Positions 30,204 through 40,468 of a stretch of 64,000 nucleotides of DNA are shown here, piece by piece; position 1 is the first letter of the stretch, and every line of letters starts with the position of its first letter. A program made the translations under genes and the position numbers. The notes beneath the pieces were generated by a model. The model was not told where the DNA came from, ran no database searches, and saw nothing but the letters and a program-made list of their open reading frames with translations. Source of the DNA: Nakaseomyces glabratus (lineage: Eukaryota > Ascomycota > Saccharomycetes > Saccharomycetales > Saccharomycetaceae); NCBI RefSeq assembly GCF_010111755.1, contig NC_088953.1, forward strand, positions 496,001 through 560,000, read 5' to 3'.

Positions 30204-32111
30204 ATGAACTCGGTGGCTTACTCCAGTATAAGGTACTTGCCATTGCTGCTGCGGTATGGGAGGGCTCTCCCGTTGCTGAATAACCCGCACGCCCTAGAGC
30301 AAGAGCACCACGAGTCTGAGTCCGATCTGGTCTACTACGGTGTTGTCTCCATGTTCCTGGTTGTCCTCGGCGGTGTCTTCGCAGGTCTGACCCTGGGTCT
30401 CATGGGCCAGGACGAGATATACCTGACGGTCATCAACACTTCCGGTACCCAGAAGGAGAAACAACTCTCTGGAAAGGTCCTCCGCTTAATCTCCAGAGGT
30501 AAGCACTGGGTGCTGGTGACACTGCTGCTCTCAAATGTCATCACTAATGAAACTTTGCCAATTGTCCTCGATAGGTGCCTGAACGGCGGGTGGCAGGCCG
30601 TCATATCCTCCACTATCCTCATCGTGGTCTTCGGCGAAATCATTCCCCAGAGCATATGTGTCAAGTACGGGCTCGAAGTCGGCGCATTCTTTGCACCTTT
30701 TGTGCTCGTCCTCATGTACCTGATGTACCCAGTAGCATACCCAATTGCTCTTTTGCTAGACTACATTCTTGGTGAAGACCATGGCACGGTATACAAGAAA
30801 TCGGGCCTAAAGACACTGGTCACACTACACCAGACCATGGGTGTAGAAAGATTAACTACAGATGAAGTCACCATCATCTCCGCAGTCTTGGACTTGAAAG
30901 ATAAGAAAGTCAAAGAGATCATGACACCAATTGAGAATGTCTTCACACTAAGTGCAGACAAGATTCTAGATGAGAAAACTATAGAGGAGATCTTCAACTC
31001 AGGTTTCTCACGTATCCCCATCCACTTACCAAACGAACCCATGAATTTCATCGGTATGCTAATCGTAAGAATTTTGATCTCTTATGACCCAGAAGATGCA
31101 TTGCCAATTTCAAGTTTCCCCCTAGCTACATTACCTGAAACATCTCCAAACACTTCATGCCTGAATATTTTAAACTACTTCCAGGAGGGTAAGTCGCATA
31201 TGTGTATTGTTAGCGAACGCCCAGGATCGTCTAATGGTTCTATTGGTGTAGTTACTTTAGAAGATGTAATTGAAGAGTTGATCGGTGAAGAAATAGTGGA
31301 TGAATCGGATGTCTTTGTAGACATACACCAGCATATCATGAGAGAACAACCTGGTCCATTGAGTAAAAGACATGTTACGTCCTACCTACATCACTTATAC
31401 ACTACATCTAGTAAGGACTCGTGTGTGCCTTTACTCAATTCAAAATTAAACAATTACTCTTCCATTAATGAGCATAAGCCAGTAAATCACTCTCACCCAC
31501 CAAATCTGCCAAATGGTTCGCAACTTCAGTTAGCTCCTTCAAACCTAGCATCAAACCCATTGGATATCAAGAAATCTTTTGTTACTATCAAGAAGCTACC
31601 ACCAGGGGAATTAATATCTCCTAGTAATAAAGATTACAGCAACGAACATTTGAGATTAAATGAACAACAAGGTGAAAATAGACGGCTTTCACAAGGTGAA
31701 CAGCAGTTATTACAGGAGCATGCCAACTTATCTCATAAGGCAATAGATTATACACAATCTAGTGGTAAACCGATAAGGATCACATCTTCAACCACTACTC
31801 ATGATCCTAATGAGAATGGCACAGAAGACTCTGCAAAGAATGTTCTTATTTCATCTTCTTATCAATCAACTGCCAATGGTATTGTCGAAAGTGTCATCAC
31901 TGTTAAAGGTGTTGCAAAAACTATTATCGAGGATGATCAAAGTGTTTACCACGATAATCATGAAATACAGCATGACATATCAAAGATGAATTCTTCGACT
32001 GATTTACTCCTAGCTGACCATGATGAGAAGTCTAGATCATCTACTCCTGTCAGTGATAATGGTAAGAAGAAGAAGAAGAGCAAGAAAAAGAAAAGAAGAA
32101 GCAAGAAGTGA
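30204..32111 (+). CDS. MAM3: CNNM/CorC-family vacuolar membrane protein Mam3
   Basis: A 635-residue member of the ancient conserved domain (CNNM) family. In S. cerevisiae Mam3 lies in the vacuolar membrane and affects metal and magnesium/manganese handling and mitochondrial morphology. Domains: an N-terminal membrane DUF21 region (about 45-215; [20 protein letters not shown] is its first helix), a CBS pair (about 235-385, starting [16 protein letters not shown] and ending [14 protein letters not shown]), then a low-complexity tail ending in the lysine/arginine-rich [15 protein letters not shown]. The first third of the gene uses many C/G-ending codons and the rest is AT-richer. Divergent from GPD2 as in YOL059W-YOL060C. 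Transport activity of the family is debated. Confidence 0.95.
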   Translation: MNSVAYSSIRYLPLLLRYGRALPLLNNPHALEQEHHESESDLVYYGVVSMFLVVLGGVFAGLTLGLMGQDEIYLTVINTSGTQKEKQLSGKVLRLISRGKHWVLVTLLLSNVITNETLPIVLDRCLNGGWQAVISSTILIVVFGEIIPQSICVKYGLEVGAFFAPFVLVLMYLMYPVAYPIALLLDYILGEDHGTVYKKSGLKTLVTLHQTMGVERLTTDEVTIISAVLDLKDKKVKEIMTPIENVFTLSADKILDEKTIEEIFNSGFSRIPIHLPNEPMNFIGMLIVRILISYDPEDALPISSFPLATLPETSPNTSCLNILNYFQEGKSHMCIVSERPGSSNGSIGVVTLEDVIEELIGEEIVDESDVFVDIHQHIMREQPGPLSKRHVTSYLHHLYTTSSKDSCVPLLNSKLNNYSSINEHKPVNHSHPPNLPNGSQLQLAPSNLASNPLDIKKSFVTIKKLPPGELISPSNKDYSNEHLRLNEQQGENRRLSQGEQQLLQEHANLSHKAIDYTQSSGKPIRITSSTTTHDPNENGTEDSAKNVLISSSYQSTANGIVESVITVKGVAKTIIEDDQSVYHDNHEIQHDISKMNSSTDLLLADHDEKSRSSTPVSDNGKKKKKSKKKKRRSKK

Positions 32112-32379
32112 TTCGATGAAGGACAACTCTAAATTAAGAAATAATCCTAACCACCTTACTGTTATCATGGTGGATCATTACATTTCATAAGAATCATATA
32201 TGCATACTAAAACTTAAATACAAACCTACATATAAATATATAACTTGCTCTTAGAAAATATCCTTAATTGTGTTTCAGCATACATTTAAAATAATAATTT
32301 GAAAGTTAATACTATAGCAGTAACTTTAATATTATTAATTAATTTTTCGTTTCTATTTTACATGATATGAAGCGATACT

Positions 32380-33825
32380 TTACCATCCGTGTTCGAATAA
32401 CATCGAGATGGATTCACCATTATGGATTCTTCTGATGGCCTCACCAAATACCTTGGATACATCGATAACATCAACACGGTCTTTACCTAATATGCTCACT
32501 GTTCTATCTTGTGGAACAGAGTTAGAAATTACAAGCTTGTCAATCTTACTTGAGCGGATTCTTGTTAGTGCGTCACCGGAAAATATACCATGTGTAATAA
32601 TTGCATAAACTTTCTTCGCACCTTGATCTTTCAGTAGTTTAGCGGCACGATTAATAGTGTATGATGTATCTACCAAGTCATCAATGATAATACATACCTT
32701 ATCTCTAACGTCACCAACAAGCATGGTAGTTTGAATGTATTTAGAGGCGGAAGACTGAGAAGCATTAGAATGTATAGATGCACTGGATGAAGAACGTCTC
32801 ATTTCAGTAGAACTTGGTCCAGCAATTGAAGCGTTGTTCAGGTTAGCAACCAATGGCTTTGGTGATAATGGTACACCACCACCAGACGACAAAGAAGCAT
32901 CCGGTGGGCCCTTCAATAATTGTGATCTTCTTTCTTTGTGGATTAGGGCAAATGATAGCTCTAGAGCATCAGCAATAGCTGTGGCTCTTTTAGCACCACC
33001 GGCATCGGGGGAAACAATAACGGCGTCCTTGTAGTCGGGTATTTCATGCTTGATATAACCTTGCACAATTGGTTTACAATAAAGATTGTCGACTGGGATG
33101 TCAAAAAAGCCTGGAAATTGTGGGTCATGTAAATCCATTGTAATAACGTGGTCTGCACCAGCAGCAGTGAGCAGGTTGGCGATTAAGGTACCGGCTTGGA
33201 CCACCCAAAGTTTATAACCAGCATTTTGAGCGTTGAACATCTCACCCGCATCATTGGAAGAGCCAGATGGTGGTTGAGCTTTACCACCTGGAATAACTGG
33301 AATACGTGATTGAGACATTTGAGGAGTTGGTGGAGCTGGTTTCCTCATAGGTTGTGGATTCTCCATATGAATAGTGGATCGTATGGCGGTGTCCAATGAT
33401 TTGAAAGGAGACTCAGAACCTGGTTTTTGAGTCATTAGCTTGAAGCCAGGGGTACCTGGACGAGAGTCAGTTGGATTACTCTCCTTTGGGTTAGATATAA
33501 TTGGAGCACCTTTGACAGTGTAAGGAATATCCGGTTGTCTGGAGTAACAGAAGTAAGGCATCACAGCAGTAACTCTAGATGCAGAGGACGATTTACAAGC
33601 ACTGATTAGGATCAGAAGTTGTAGAAATGTATCGTTAACATGACCACAGCCACTCTGAATGACGTATACATCCTTCTCACGCACAGATGATCCCAATTGA
33701 ACACTGGTCTCACCGTTGGAAAACTTTCCCAGAGTCACCTTAGCGGGCTCAATGTCCAGATTCTCACATATCCTTTTCACAAGATCTGGGTGAGAGTCAC
33801 CACCAAATATAACAATATTACTCAT
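32380..33825 (-). CDS. PRS5: Phosphoribosylpyrophosphate synthetase subunit Prs5
   Basis: Subunit of ribose-phosphate pyrophosphokinase, which makes PRPP from ribose-5-phosphate and ATP for purine, pyrimidine, His and Trp synthesis. The 481-residue length exceeds that of standard Prs proteins (about 320) because of two low-complexity insertions (about 100-205 and 290-365), the hallmark of Prs5 (S. cerevisiae about 496). Core motifs: [22 protein letters not shown] (residues about 33-54), [24 protein letters not shown] and the PRPP loop [20 protein letters not shown]. The insertions are Ser/Pro-rich with likely phosphorylation sites ([11 protein letters not shown]). Divergent from APM4 as in YOL061W-YOL062C. 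Confidence 0.96.
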   Translation of the reverse strand: MSNIVIFGGDSHPDLVKRICENLDIEPAKVTLGKFSNGETSVQLGSSVREKDVYVIQSGCGHVNDTFLQLLILISACKSSSASRVTAVMPYFCYSRQPDIPYTVKGAPIISNPKESNPTDSRPGTPGFKLMTQKPGSESPFKSLDTAIRSTIHMENPQPMRKPAPPTPQMSQSRIPVIPGGKAQPPSGSSNDAGEMFNAQNAGYKLWVVQAGTLIANLLTAAGADHVITMDLHDPQFPGFFDIPVDNLYCKPIVQGYIKHEIPDYKDAVIVSPDAGGAKRATAIADALELSFALIHKERRSQLLKGPPDASLSSGGGVPLSPKPLVANLNNASIAGPSSTEMRRSSSSASIHSNASQSSASKYIQTTMLVGDVRDKVCIIIDDLVDTSYTINRAAKLLKDQGAKKVYAIITHGIFSGDALTRIRSSKIDKLVISNSVPQDRTVSILGKDRVDVIDVSKVFGEAIRRIHNGESISMLFEHGW

Positions 33826-34252
33826 CGCTGGTTCGGGGATTAGGCACTATAGCAAAATTATTGTGTGATTAGTAGACTGAAAAGCAACGTATGCTCCCGT
33901 TAACCTCTGATACTGCTTCAAATTTCTGTAGAGACAAACGCCAAAACTCGAGGCCAGTAAAGAGACTACCAACTACTCACAAATAAAACAGATAATAACG
34001 CTTTAACAACTATTACCAACACTCCAGGCTACCTAATATCCCAAAACCATCGATGCCTATTCGTCAAGCTCATCGCAAATTTTTTTTTTGGCAAGTGAAA
34101 AATCACGTGTCATATCAAACCGGATCAGAACACCAATACGCATGCAAATGGCAAATAGACAATAGACAGTAGCTATATCAAACACGCTCAGTTCCTGGAG
34201 ATCGGTGGTGGATAGGGTCAATTCGTAAGCCTGTAACGAGAGGTAGCCGCCG
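33826..34252. other. Divergent intergenic PRS5-APM4
   Basis: Shared promoter region with an E-box ATCACGTG at about 34106 (Cbf1/Tye7-type site). A minus-strand frame of 98 codons (34057-34353) crosses it and runs antisense into APM4; it is doubted as a gene. Confidence 0.5.
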
Positions 34253-35680
34253 ATGATCAGTGCAGTGCTTGTTTTTTCCAGCAGAGGGGAGTTGATAGTG
34301 TCGAAGTTCTTCAAGAACAACTTGAAGCGGTCCATCTCTGACATATTCCGCATTCAAGTGATTAATAATCTGGATGTGCGGTCTCCGATTCTAACGCTGG
34401 GGTCTACCACTTTCCAGCATATACGGTCCAATGTTCACGGCGATGATTTGTGGCTTGTGTCTGTGACTCGGAGCAACATCAATTGCGGTGCAGTGTGGGA
34501 GTTTTTGTACAAGTTTGACCACATGCTGGAGCTGTACGGGCTGAACAACGAGGAGTTTTTGAAGGAAGAGTTTATGGTGTGCTATGAGCTCTTGGACGTT
34601 ATGTTGGGTGAAAACGGCACGCCAATGGATACTGATCCTGCCACGGTGATCAAGAAGATGTCTGTGAAACCTTCAAAGGAGACAATAGAGAATTTTGCCA
34701 TTTCTGTGCAGAACAAGAACTCTACTTTGCCTAAGATCCCGAAATTCCTACGACGTACCAGTAGCTTCTTAAATCAAGAATCCAGCAACAATAGCAGTGG
34801 GGCGTTCAATATGGCAGGAGAATTACCCTGGAGACCTAAGGGCATATCACATAAGAAGAATGAGATTTTCCTCTATGTCAATGAGAAGATCAGTATCTTG
34901 GTATCAAAGGAGGGGTCTATCCTAAAGTCCTACGTGGATGGAACAATTGATCTGGTGACACATCTTAGCGGTACACCCGTGTGTCAATTTGGGTTAAACG
35001 ATTCTTTGAGTGTGAAGAACGATGACTACGGTGATTCGTTTGACTATATTAAGAACAAGAAGGCAATTCCAAAGGCAGCTGCTGGATCGGTTTTACTAGA
35101 GGATTGCAAATTCCACCAATGTGTCTCTTTGGAGAAGTTCGATAAGGATAGAATAATAAAATTTGTTCCACCGGATGGATCAATGGAGTTAATGAAGTAC
35201 CATGTGAGAAGTAATATTAACTTGCCATTCAAAGTCAGCCCCATAGTTACATATTCTTCCTCTGGAACTGCAGTCGAGTATAGAATCACTTTGAAGTCTT
35301 TATTCCCAAGCAAGCTTACCGCAAAGAACGTAACCATGAAAATTCCTGTCCCACCGGAAACGCTGGACTGTAAGATTGACGTATCCAATGGCTCCTGCAA
35401 ATTTGCTCCAGAAGAGAAGGCAATGTTGTGGACATTCAATAAATACAATGGTCTGACAGAGAATACTTTGAGTGCGGTGACCATCACATCTAAAGATGCA
35501 CCAAGATTGAACATCCAACAATGGCAAAAACCACCAATATCACTGGATTTCGAGATCATGATGTTTAGCAACTCAGGATTGGTGGTGCGGTACTTTACTA
35601 TCAAGGAGTCTGAGAGATACAAAACTGTCAAATGGATCCGTTACGTATCAAAATCTGGTTCCTACGAAATACGTTATTGA
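34253..35680 (+). CDS. APM4: AP-2 clathrin adaptor mu subunit Apm4
   Basis: Cargo-binding medium chain of the AP-2 complex in endocytosis at the plasma membrane. The 475 residues comprise an N-terminal longin-like domain (about 1-140, beginning MISAVLVFSSRGELIVSKFF), a Ser/Asn-rich linker (about 150-190) and a C-terminal mu-homology domain (about 195-475, beginning LPWRPKGISHKKNEIFLYVNE and ending WIRYVSKSGSYEIRY). The family-typical WRxxGI...NEIFLDV element and the terminal YVTxSGxYEIR are both present. S. cerevisiae Apm4 is about 491 residues. The start ATG at 34253 matches the conserved mu N terminus. Confidence 0.96.
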   Translation: MISAVLVFSSRGELIVSKFFKNNLKRSISDIFRIQVINNLDVRSPILTLGSTTFQHIRSNVHGDDLWLVSVTRSNINCGAVWEFLYKFDHMLELYGLNNEEFLKEEFMVCYELLDVMLGENGTPMDTDPATVIKKMSVKPSKETIENFAISVQNKNSTLPKIPKFLRRTSSFLNQESSNNSSGAFNMAGELPWRPKGISHKKNEIFLYVNEKISILVSKEGSILKSYVDGTIDLVTHLSGTPVCQFGLNDSLSVKNDDYGDSFDYIKNKKAIPKAAAGSVLLEDCKFHQCVSLEKFDKDRIIKFVPPDGSMELMKYHVRSNINLPFKVSPIVTYSSSGTAVEYRITLKSLFPSKLTAKNVTMKIPVPPETLDCKIDVSNGSCKFAPEEKAMLWTFNKYNGLTENTLSAVTITSKDAPRLNIQQWQKPPISLDFEIMMFSNSGLVVRYFTIKESERYKTVKWIRYVSKSGSYEIRY

Positions 35681-36028
35681 AAATGCTCAGGTACAATCAG
35701 TTATAAACTGCATTATCTGATACACCCACCGCGAGCGTTTGCAGTTATCTCCTAAGTATAATAGCATTGATACAAAGTTAAATAAAACTGAATACAGTAT
35801 TTAGTACTATATTATACCACAAACTATTGTCTGGGGTTATCGATGGACCCATCGCACATCACTTCTGACTTATCTCTGGTGAATTAAGGTACTCACGATC
35901 CGAAAGCACAGCAAAATAGTATGAGATTGTGATGAGGCATATAGAGGTGCCATTTCATAAATACGACCCGGTTGCCTATAACTAATGTCATAGCAGGACT
36001 ATTATAACTAAATTGCTCTAGATGCAGG
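35681..36028. other. Intergenic APM4-CRT10
   Basis: A 348-bp tandem spacer with no recognised element beyond an upstream ATG frame just before CRT10. Confidence 0.5.
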
Positions 36029-36036
36029 ATGGATGA
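36022..36036 (+). promoter_or_regulatory. Four-codon upstream ORF overlapping the CRT10 start
   Basis: ATG CAG GAT GGA TGA: its stop codon lies just inside the CRT10 coding region, in another frame. Initiation here would block or reduce scanning to the CRT10 ATG 7 nt downstream. Confidence 0.45.
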
Positions 36037-38662
36037 GCAAGCCTATCAAATATGGCTACTCTCTAGGCGAATACGAAAGAAGCTTGACACACCAAGCGAG
36101 TGTTATGACTACGAGGTCTTTCAAAGCATTGGTACTCCATTAACTGAGGATATAGTGTCAATAGATCGGTATTATCAATGCTACAATAACCAAGGGTCTG
36201 ATCTGCTTCCCCATATAGAGCCTTATTTGGCAAAGAAAGTGTCTGAAATTGAGGCAGATAACGAGCTTACCGACTCGCAGGATGAGTTCATTGCCAATGT
36301 CAAGCGTGATAGAGATACAAGGGAGCCAGTATGGTCGAATTGGAAGTCCCACCAGCCAGCAGATAACTTGCTGCCGTCGGATATGAAACTATGCGTGAAC
36401 TTTACTGTTAGAAAATACGTGTCAAGGAAATCTGTGGAAGGTTTCGGTTTTAAGAATAACTTGATGCAGATATTTGGAGACTATATCATTATCGGTAGAT
36501 CCTCAACAGTTGAAATACATAATAGAGCATGTTTAACAGCAGCCTCAAAGCTATTTTATCTGAAATTGAGCGATTGGAGTGCGCATATCGATGAGACTAC
36601 AATGACTGAGCAATTAAAAATTCCAGATGCTTTCATATCCACAAATTTGATGGATGTGACTATCAATTATATGAAAATATTGGAAATCAAAGGTGGTTTT
36701 TATCTATGTCTGTGCTGTGATTCTGGGATAGTTCTATTCTACTCACTGGCAACAATAGTTATGTTCATTGAGGATAACAAACATGGTACAAGTAGGATTG
36801 AAATAGCTCCGTATATGGTACTACGAACACCGGTAAGCTGTTGGAGTGCAGATTCAATCGATTATGATGGTAGAACCTACATAGCTCTTGGGCATAACGG
36901 TCCAGGTATAAGCTTATTTGTAATTTCGTATGATGAAGATAATGTGGTAGTAGGACCCGTACATTGTAAGGAAGTAATAACAGTGCACAATGTGCCTTGT
37001 CTTTCATTTATTCCTGGTGAAACAAATACAGATGGTAGTCTTCTGCTGGTATATGCATCTATATTTGGTAATTTGACATCTCTAGCTATAAAATTCGATC
37101 AAACAAACAATGATATAGACGTCAGTATGAAAGACACCCAATTTTTTGGCGAGTTTTGTTGGACAGTAACACCGTTAACTTCAGCGGACTTTATGGAAGT
37201 TAGCGCTTATGAATTTTTAAATCTGAATTATCAGAAAGTTTCAAAGGTATCGACTTTATCTTCAATGTGCCAAGATAGTCAAATCCTAGGAAATTCCCCT
37301 TCTAATTGTTATAAGACGAAATCATTTGGTATCGGGGCACTGACTACACAAGTAAAAGTGCCAGTATCTCAGTTAGAGTTAAGTTGTAGATATGGCATGG
37401 TAAATTTACCAGTGAAGCTGCGATTTACAACATTTGATAATGAGGGATTCATCCAAGAAGCTCGTTTATTGCCAAATTATATATCGGGTATACCACCGGG
37501 GGGTACCATAGAGTTTTTTTTGCATAACAACACCGAAGTCCAGTATAAGGTCGATGTTCAGTCAGCTCAAAAAGAAAAAGTCAGATTTAATTATGCATTT
37601 CCTGCGCTGTCTAGTGAAACACTGTATGAGGATATAGAAAGAAGGATTGAAAAAGTATTGGATTCTACTACTTTAGATAATAACTTGAACTCGAGACAAA
37701 ATGACGGATTCTCACAATTGTTCAAAGTAAGACAAAAAAGTCAAATATGGGGAGAGAAGAATGGGCTAAAATATCAATATAATAGGAACTATCTGACAAC
37801 CATATATAACTCGCATGATTTGGAAGAACTCTCGCAGCCATTTTCTCAAGTTTCGAACGATTATGTTGTGTTATGTGCGTCGAGTGTTTTCCATTCTGGA
37901 TATCGCGGCTCCTGGAAGGATATTGCTCCTTATAATATCAATGAAATAACCAGCACAGAAAATGAAGAGATACCAGAAGACCACAAATTTTTGCATCCAT
38001 CGCTGTCACTGGCATCGGCGCAGGAAGGGAATCAAAGAAAATGGGGTATACACAATCACGTAAAGAAAGTACATGACTTATTAAACTGCATTGAGCCAAA
38101 CACAAGAAATTATCCAATGGGCTACAAGCTTAAGGAATTCCATTCTGGTTTTCTCCTTGTGACTACTGCACAGAAGGTGTATCTAGTGAAGACACACCCT
38201 ATGCTAATTTTGTCATACACCTCTGATGAAATATTCCCATTAGAGTCGATAACTCTATGTTCTTTTAAAGGCACAATTATGGCTCTCAATAGGATCAACT
38301 TTGTCTGTCATATCAAAGAGATGAATTGTATAGCTGTAGCCTCGCAAGTAGGTCTAATATCCTTGCTAAGATTGACCAAGTATAAAGGCATACATTCCTT
38401 TAGACAGGAATACATTTTGGGGTGGAATACATTGGGTCCCGAGAACGACGACGAATTCCAATGCATATACTCGAAACTGCATGGCAGCACGAATGTTTAC
38501 TGTGGCATTGACGATATAGACTTCCCGTTCCTTGAGATCAACGGTATGGATTACATCTATTGTCCCAGAGACGACGTCAAAGGTGTAGCCGAATACGCCT
38601 ATTTGATCGTATCTTTTGGCAGTGACATAGCTAAATTCAAAATAGATAGGACTCAAGTATAG
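36029..38662 (+). CDS. CRT10: Crt10, regulator of ribonucleotide reductase genes
   Basis: An 877-residue soluble protein with beta-rich repeats resembling WD40 blades. In S. cerevisiae Crt10 (YOL063C) is a nuclear protein that represses RNR2/RNR3 and links to an Rtt101-Mms1-type ubiquitin ligase. I do not see a catalytic motif. Assignment rests on position (APM4-CRT10-MET22 equals YOL062C-063C-064C, same orientation) and on overall size and character; S. cerevisiae Crt10 is somewhat longer (about 957). The start could be influenced by the overlapping 4-codon frame. Confidence is high for orthology and low for molecular mechanism. Confidence 0.88.
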   Translation: MDEQAYQIWLLSRRIRKKLDTPSECYDYEVFQSIGTPLTEDIVSIDRYYQCYNNQGSDLLPHIEPYLAKKVSEIEADNELTDSQDEFIANVKRDRDTREPVWSNWKSHQPADNLLPSDMKLCVNFTVRKYVSRKSVEGFGFKNNLMQIFGDYIIIGRSSTVEIHNRACLTAASKLFYLKLSDWSAHIDETTMTEQLKIPDAFISTNLMDVTINYMKILEIKGGFYLCLCCDSGIVLFYSLATIVMFIEDNKHGTSRIEIAPYMVLRTPVSCWSADSIDYDGRTYIALGHNGPGISLFVISYDEDNVVVGPVHCKEVITVHNVPCLSFIPGETNTDGSLLLVYASIFGNLTSLAIKFDQTNNDIDVSMKDTQFFGEFCWTVTPLTSADFMEVSAYEFLNLNYQKVSKVSTLSSMCQDSQILGNSPSNCYKTKSFGIGALTTQVKVPVSQLELSCRYGMVNLPVKLRFTTFDNEGFIQEARLLPNYISGIPPGGTIEFFLHNNTEVQYKVDVQSAQKEKVRFNYAFPALSSETLYEDIERRIEKVLDSTTLDNNLNSRQNDGFSQLFKVRQKSQIWGEKNGLKYQYNRNYLTTIYNSHDLEELSQPFSQVSNDYVVLCASSVFHSGYRGSWKDIAPYNINEITSTENEEIPEDHKFLHPSLSLASAQEGNQRKWGIHNHVKKVHDLLNCIEPNTRNYPMGYKLKEFHSGFLLVTTAQKVYLVKTHPMLILSYTSDEIFPLESITLCSFKGTIMALNRINFVCHIKEMNCIAVASQVGLISLLRLTKYKGIHSFRQEYILGWNTLGPENDDEFQCIYSKLHGSTNVYCGIDDIDFPFLEINGMDYIYCPRDDVKGVAEYAYLIVSFGSDIAKFKIDRTQV

Positions 38663-38947
38663 TTTAGATTATGTATATAGTGTTTACCTAATGTTTATTA
38701 TCGTAAGCATATTTTCAACTACGTGCTCATTCCCCTGGCAGTATACGTTTAGGTAACAAACAGTTACTTTCAAAACAAAATCCGTTGTTACACACCCAAT
38801 GATTTCATATAAATATATACAAATATTTAAAAGATAGAGGGGCTTCTGAGCATTTTACGACCATCAAGAGACTCTAATCGAATATACACCAAACTTACGC
38901 TATTCAAAATATAGCTATTACTACTTCATAGTGCATAGTTAATCATG

Positions 38948-38954
38948 TCACATG
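38948..38954. promoter_or_regulatory. Cbf1-like E-box upstream of MET22
   Basis: GTCACATGA context, 214 bp upstream of the MET22 ATG. Cbf1 activates sulphur-assimilation genes through TCAC(G/A)TG. It also matches centromere element I, but no CDEII/CDEIII follows. Confidence 0.4.
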
Positions 38955-39027
38955 ATATACACTACGTGAATCAGTATATGCACACATAAATTGTGTGGAT
39001 GAACTGCGGACTCGCCAGAAGTAGTCA

Positions 39028-39035
39028 TATATAAA
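39028..39035 (+). promoter_or_regulatory. MET22 TATA box
   Basis: TATATAAA followed by TAG, 133 bp upstream of the MET22 ATG. Confidence 0.5.
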
Positions 39036-39167
39036 TAGCAGGAAGGAGTTCTCACGGTCTCTTCATATTCCTTTGCCCAATCTCAGGCATCGACTGATAC
39101 AGGAAGATATACGGATTGTATTACGAGGAGCAGGTCTAGACGGCACTTAATTTGGCATCAAAAAGAA

Positions 39168-40241
39168 ATGGCGTTTGAAAGGGAATTACTAGTGGCTACG
39201 CAAGCGGTGCGCAAGGCTTCTCTGCTGACCAGGAGGATTCAGGCTGATGTAATTGCCCACAGGGATAGCACCACTATTACCAAGAGTGATAGTTCTCCTG
39301 TAACGGTAGGTGATTTTGCTGCGCAGACTATAATTATCAATGCGATCAAGTCTAATTTCCCAGATGACAAAATTGTAGGTGAGGAGTCATCTGATGGTCT
39401 TTCCGATGAGTTTGTCTCTGAGATTCTACATCAAATTAAGGAGAACGACAAGATATTTGACAAGCAATACAACGACAGCTCAATTCAGTTCACCAGCAAC
39501 GAGCACCCACTGAGCTCCCTAGATGATGTCCGTAAAGTCATTGACTGCGGCAACTACGAAGGTGGTAACAAGGGCCGTTTCTGGTGTTTGGATCCTATCG
39601 ATGGGACCAAGGGGTTTTTAAGAGGAGACCAATTTGCCGTGTGTTTAGGACTGATCATAGACGGAATTGTCCAAGTTGGATGCATTGGCTGCCCAAATCT
39701 GTCCCTGGAAAAGTATGGTGGTTCTGATCTACCGGGTTATAAGGAGTTTGGCTACTTGTTCAGTGCTATTAAGACTCAAGGTGCGTTCTATGCTACCTGT
39801 TCTACCAAAGTACCAGACTGGAAACCTATCAAGGTAAGACAATTGAAGGACACCAGTGAAATGATCTCTTTAGAAGGTGTTGAGAAATCTCATTCTTCCC
39901 ATGACGAACAATCTCAAATAAAGGCCAAGTTGGGCATAAACAACTCCCTGCACTTGGATTCCCAAGTCAAATACTGCCTCTTGGCATTGGGTCTAGCTGA
40001 CGTTTACCTACGTTTACCAATTAAACTGTCTTATAGAGAGAAAATCTGGGACCACGCTGCCGGAAATACTATAGTATTGGAAGCTGGTGGATACCACACT
40101 GACTCTATGGAAAATTTGCCACTAGATTTCGGTAAGGGTCGTACTTTGCAGACCAAGGGTGTCATTGCCTCTAGTGGACCCAAAGATTTGCACGACTTGA
40201 TAGTGAAAACATCAGCCGATGTCATCAACTCCAGAGGATAA
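39168..40241 (+). CDS. MET22: 3'(2'),5'-bisphosphate nucleotidase Met22/Hal2
   Basis: Hydrolyses 3'-phosphoadenosine 5'-phosphate (PAP), the by-product of sulphate assimilation, to AMP. It is a lithium- and sodium-sensitive enzyme of the inositol monophosphatase fold; PAP build-up blocks Xrn exonucleases. The 357-residue length equals S. cerevisiae Met22. Metal-site motifs are VGEESSDGL (about 71-79), CLDPIDGTKGFLRGDQFAVC (about 142-161) and the C-terminal WDHAAGNTIVLEAGG. The N-terminal block SPVTVGDFAAQT is typical. It sits between CRT10 and INP54 as in YOL063C-YOL065C. Confidence 0.97.
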   Translation: MAFERELLVATQAVRKASLLTRRIQADVIAHRDSTTITKSDSSPVTVGDFAAQTIIINAIKSNFPDDKIVGEESSDGLSDEFVSEILHQIKENDKIFDKQYNDSSIQFTSNEHPLSSLDDVRKVIDCGNYEGGNKGRFWCLDPIDGTKGFLRGDQFAVCLGLIIDGIVQVGCIGCPNLSLEKYGGSDLPGYKEFGYLFSAIKTQGAFYATCSTKVPDWKPIKVRQLKDTSEMISLEGVEKSHSSHDEQSQIKAKLGINNSLHLDSQVKYCLLALGLADVYLRLPIKLSYREKIWDHAAGNTIVLEAGGYHTDSMENLPLDFGKGRTLQTKGVIASSGPKDLHDLIVKTSADVINSRG

Positions 40242-40468
40242 TGGATGCATGTAATTTAGTCTTAAGTAATACTATAGATACTTTATAGATTCCGAGTTTA
40301 ATTGTAACTTTTCACACACAGCATCAAAGGTCCATGCTTAATTCGATTAATCAAGGTCATCGCAAACTAAAGTTTCCCTTAAATTATAATTTTAAGAGTT
40401 CATCCTTCAATTGTAACAATTAGAGCACATCTTCAGTCTTTACCATTATAAATAGCACTCCAATTAGC

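Larger units (their letters stand above)
38663..39167. other. Intergenic CRT10-MET22
   Basis: MET22 promoter. It contains TCACATG at 38948-38954 (a Cbf1-type E-box, fitting sulphur regulation) and a TATA box TATATAAA at 39028-39035. No gene seen. Confidence 0.55.
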
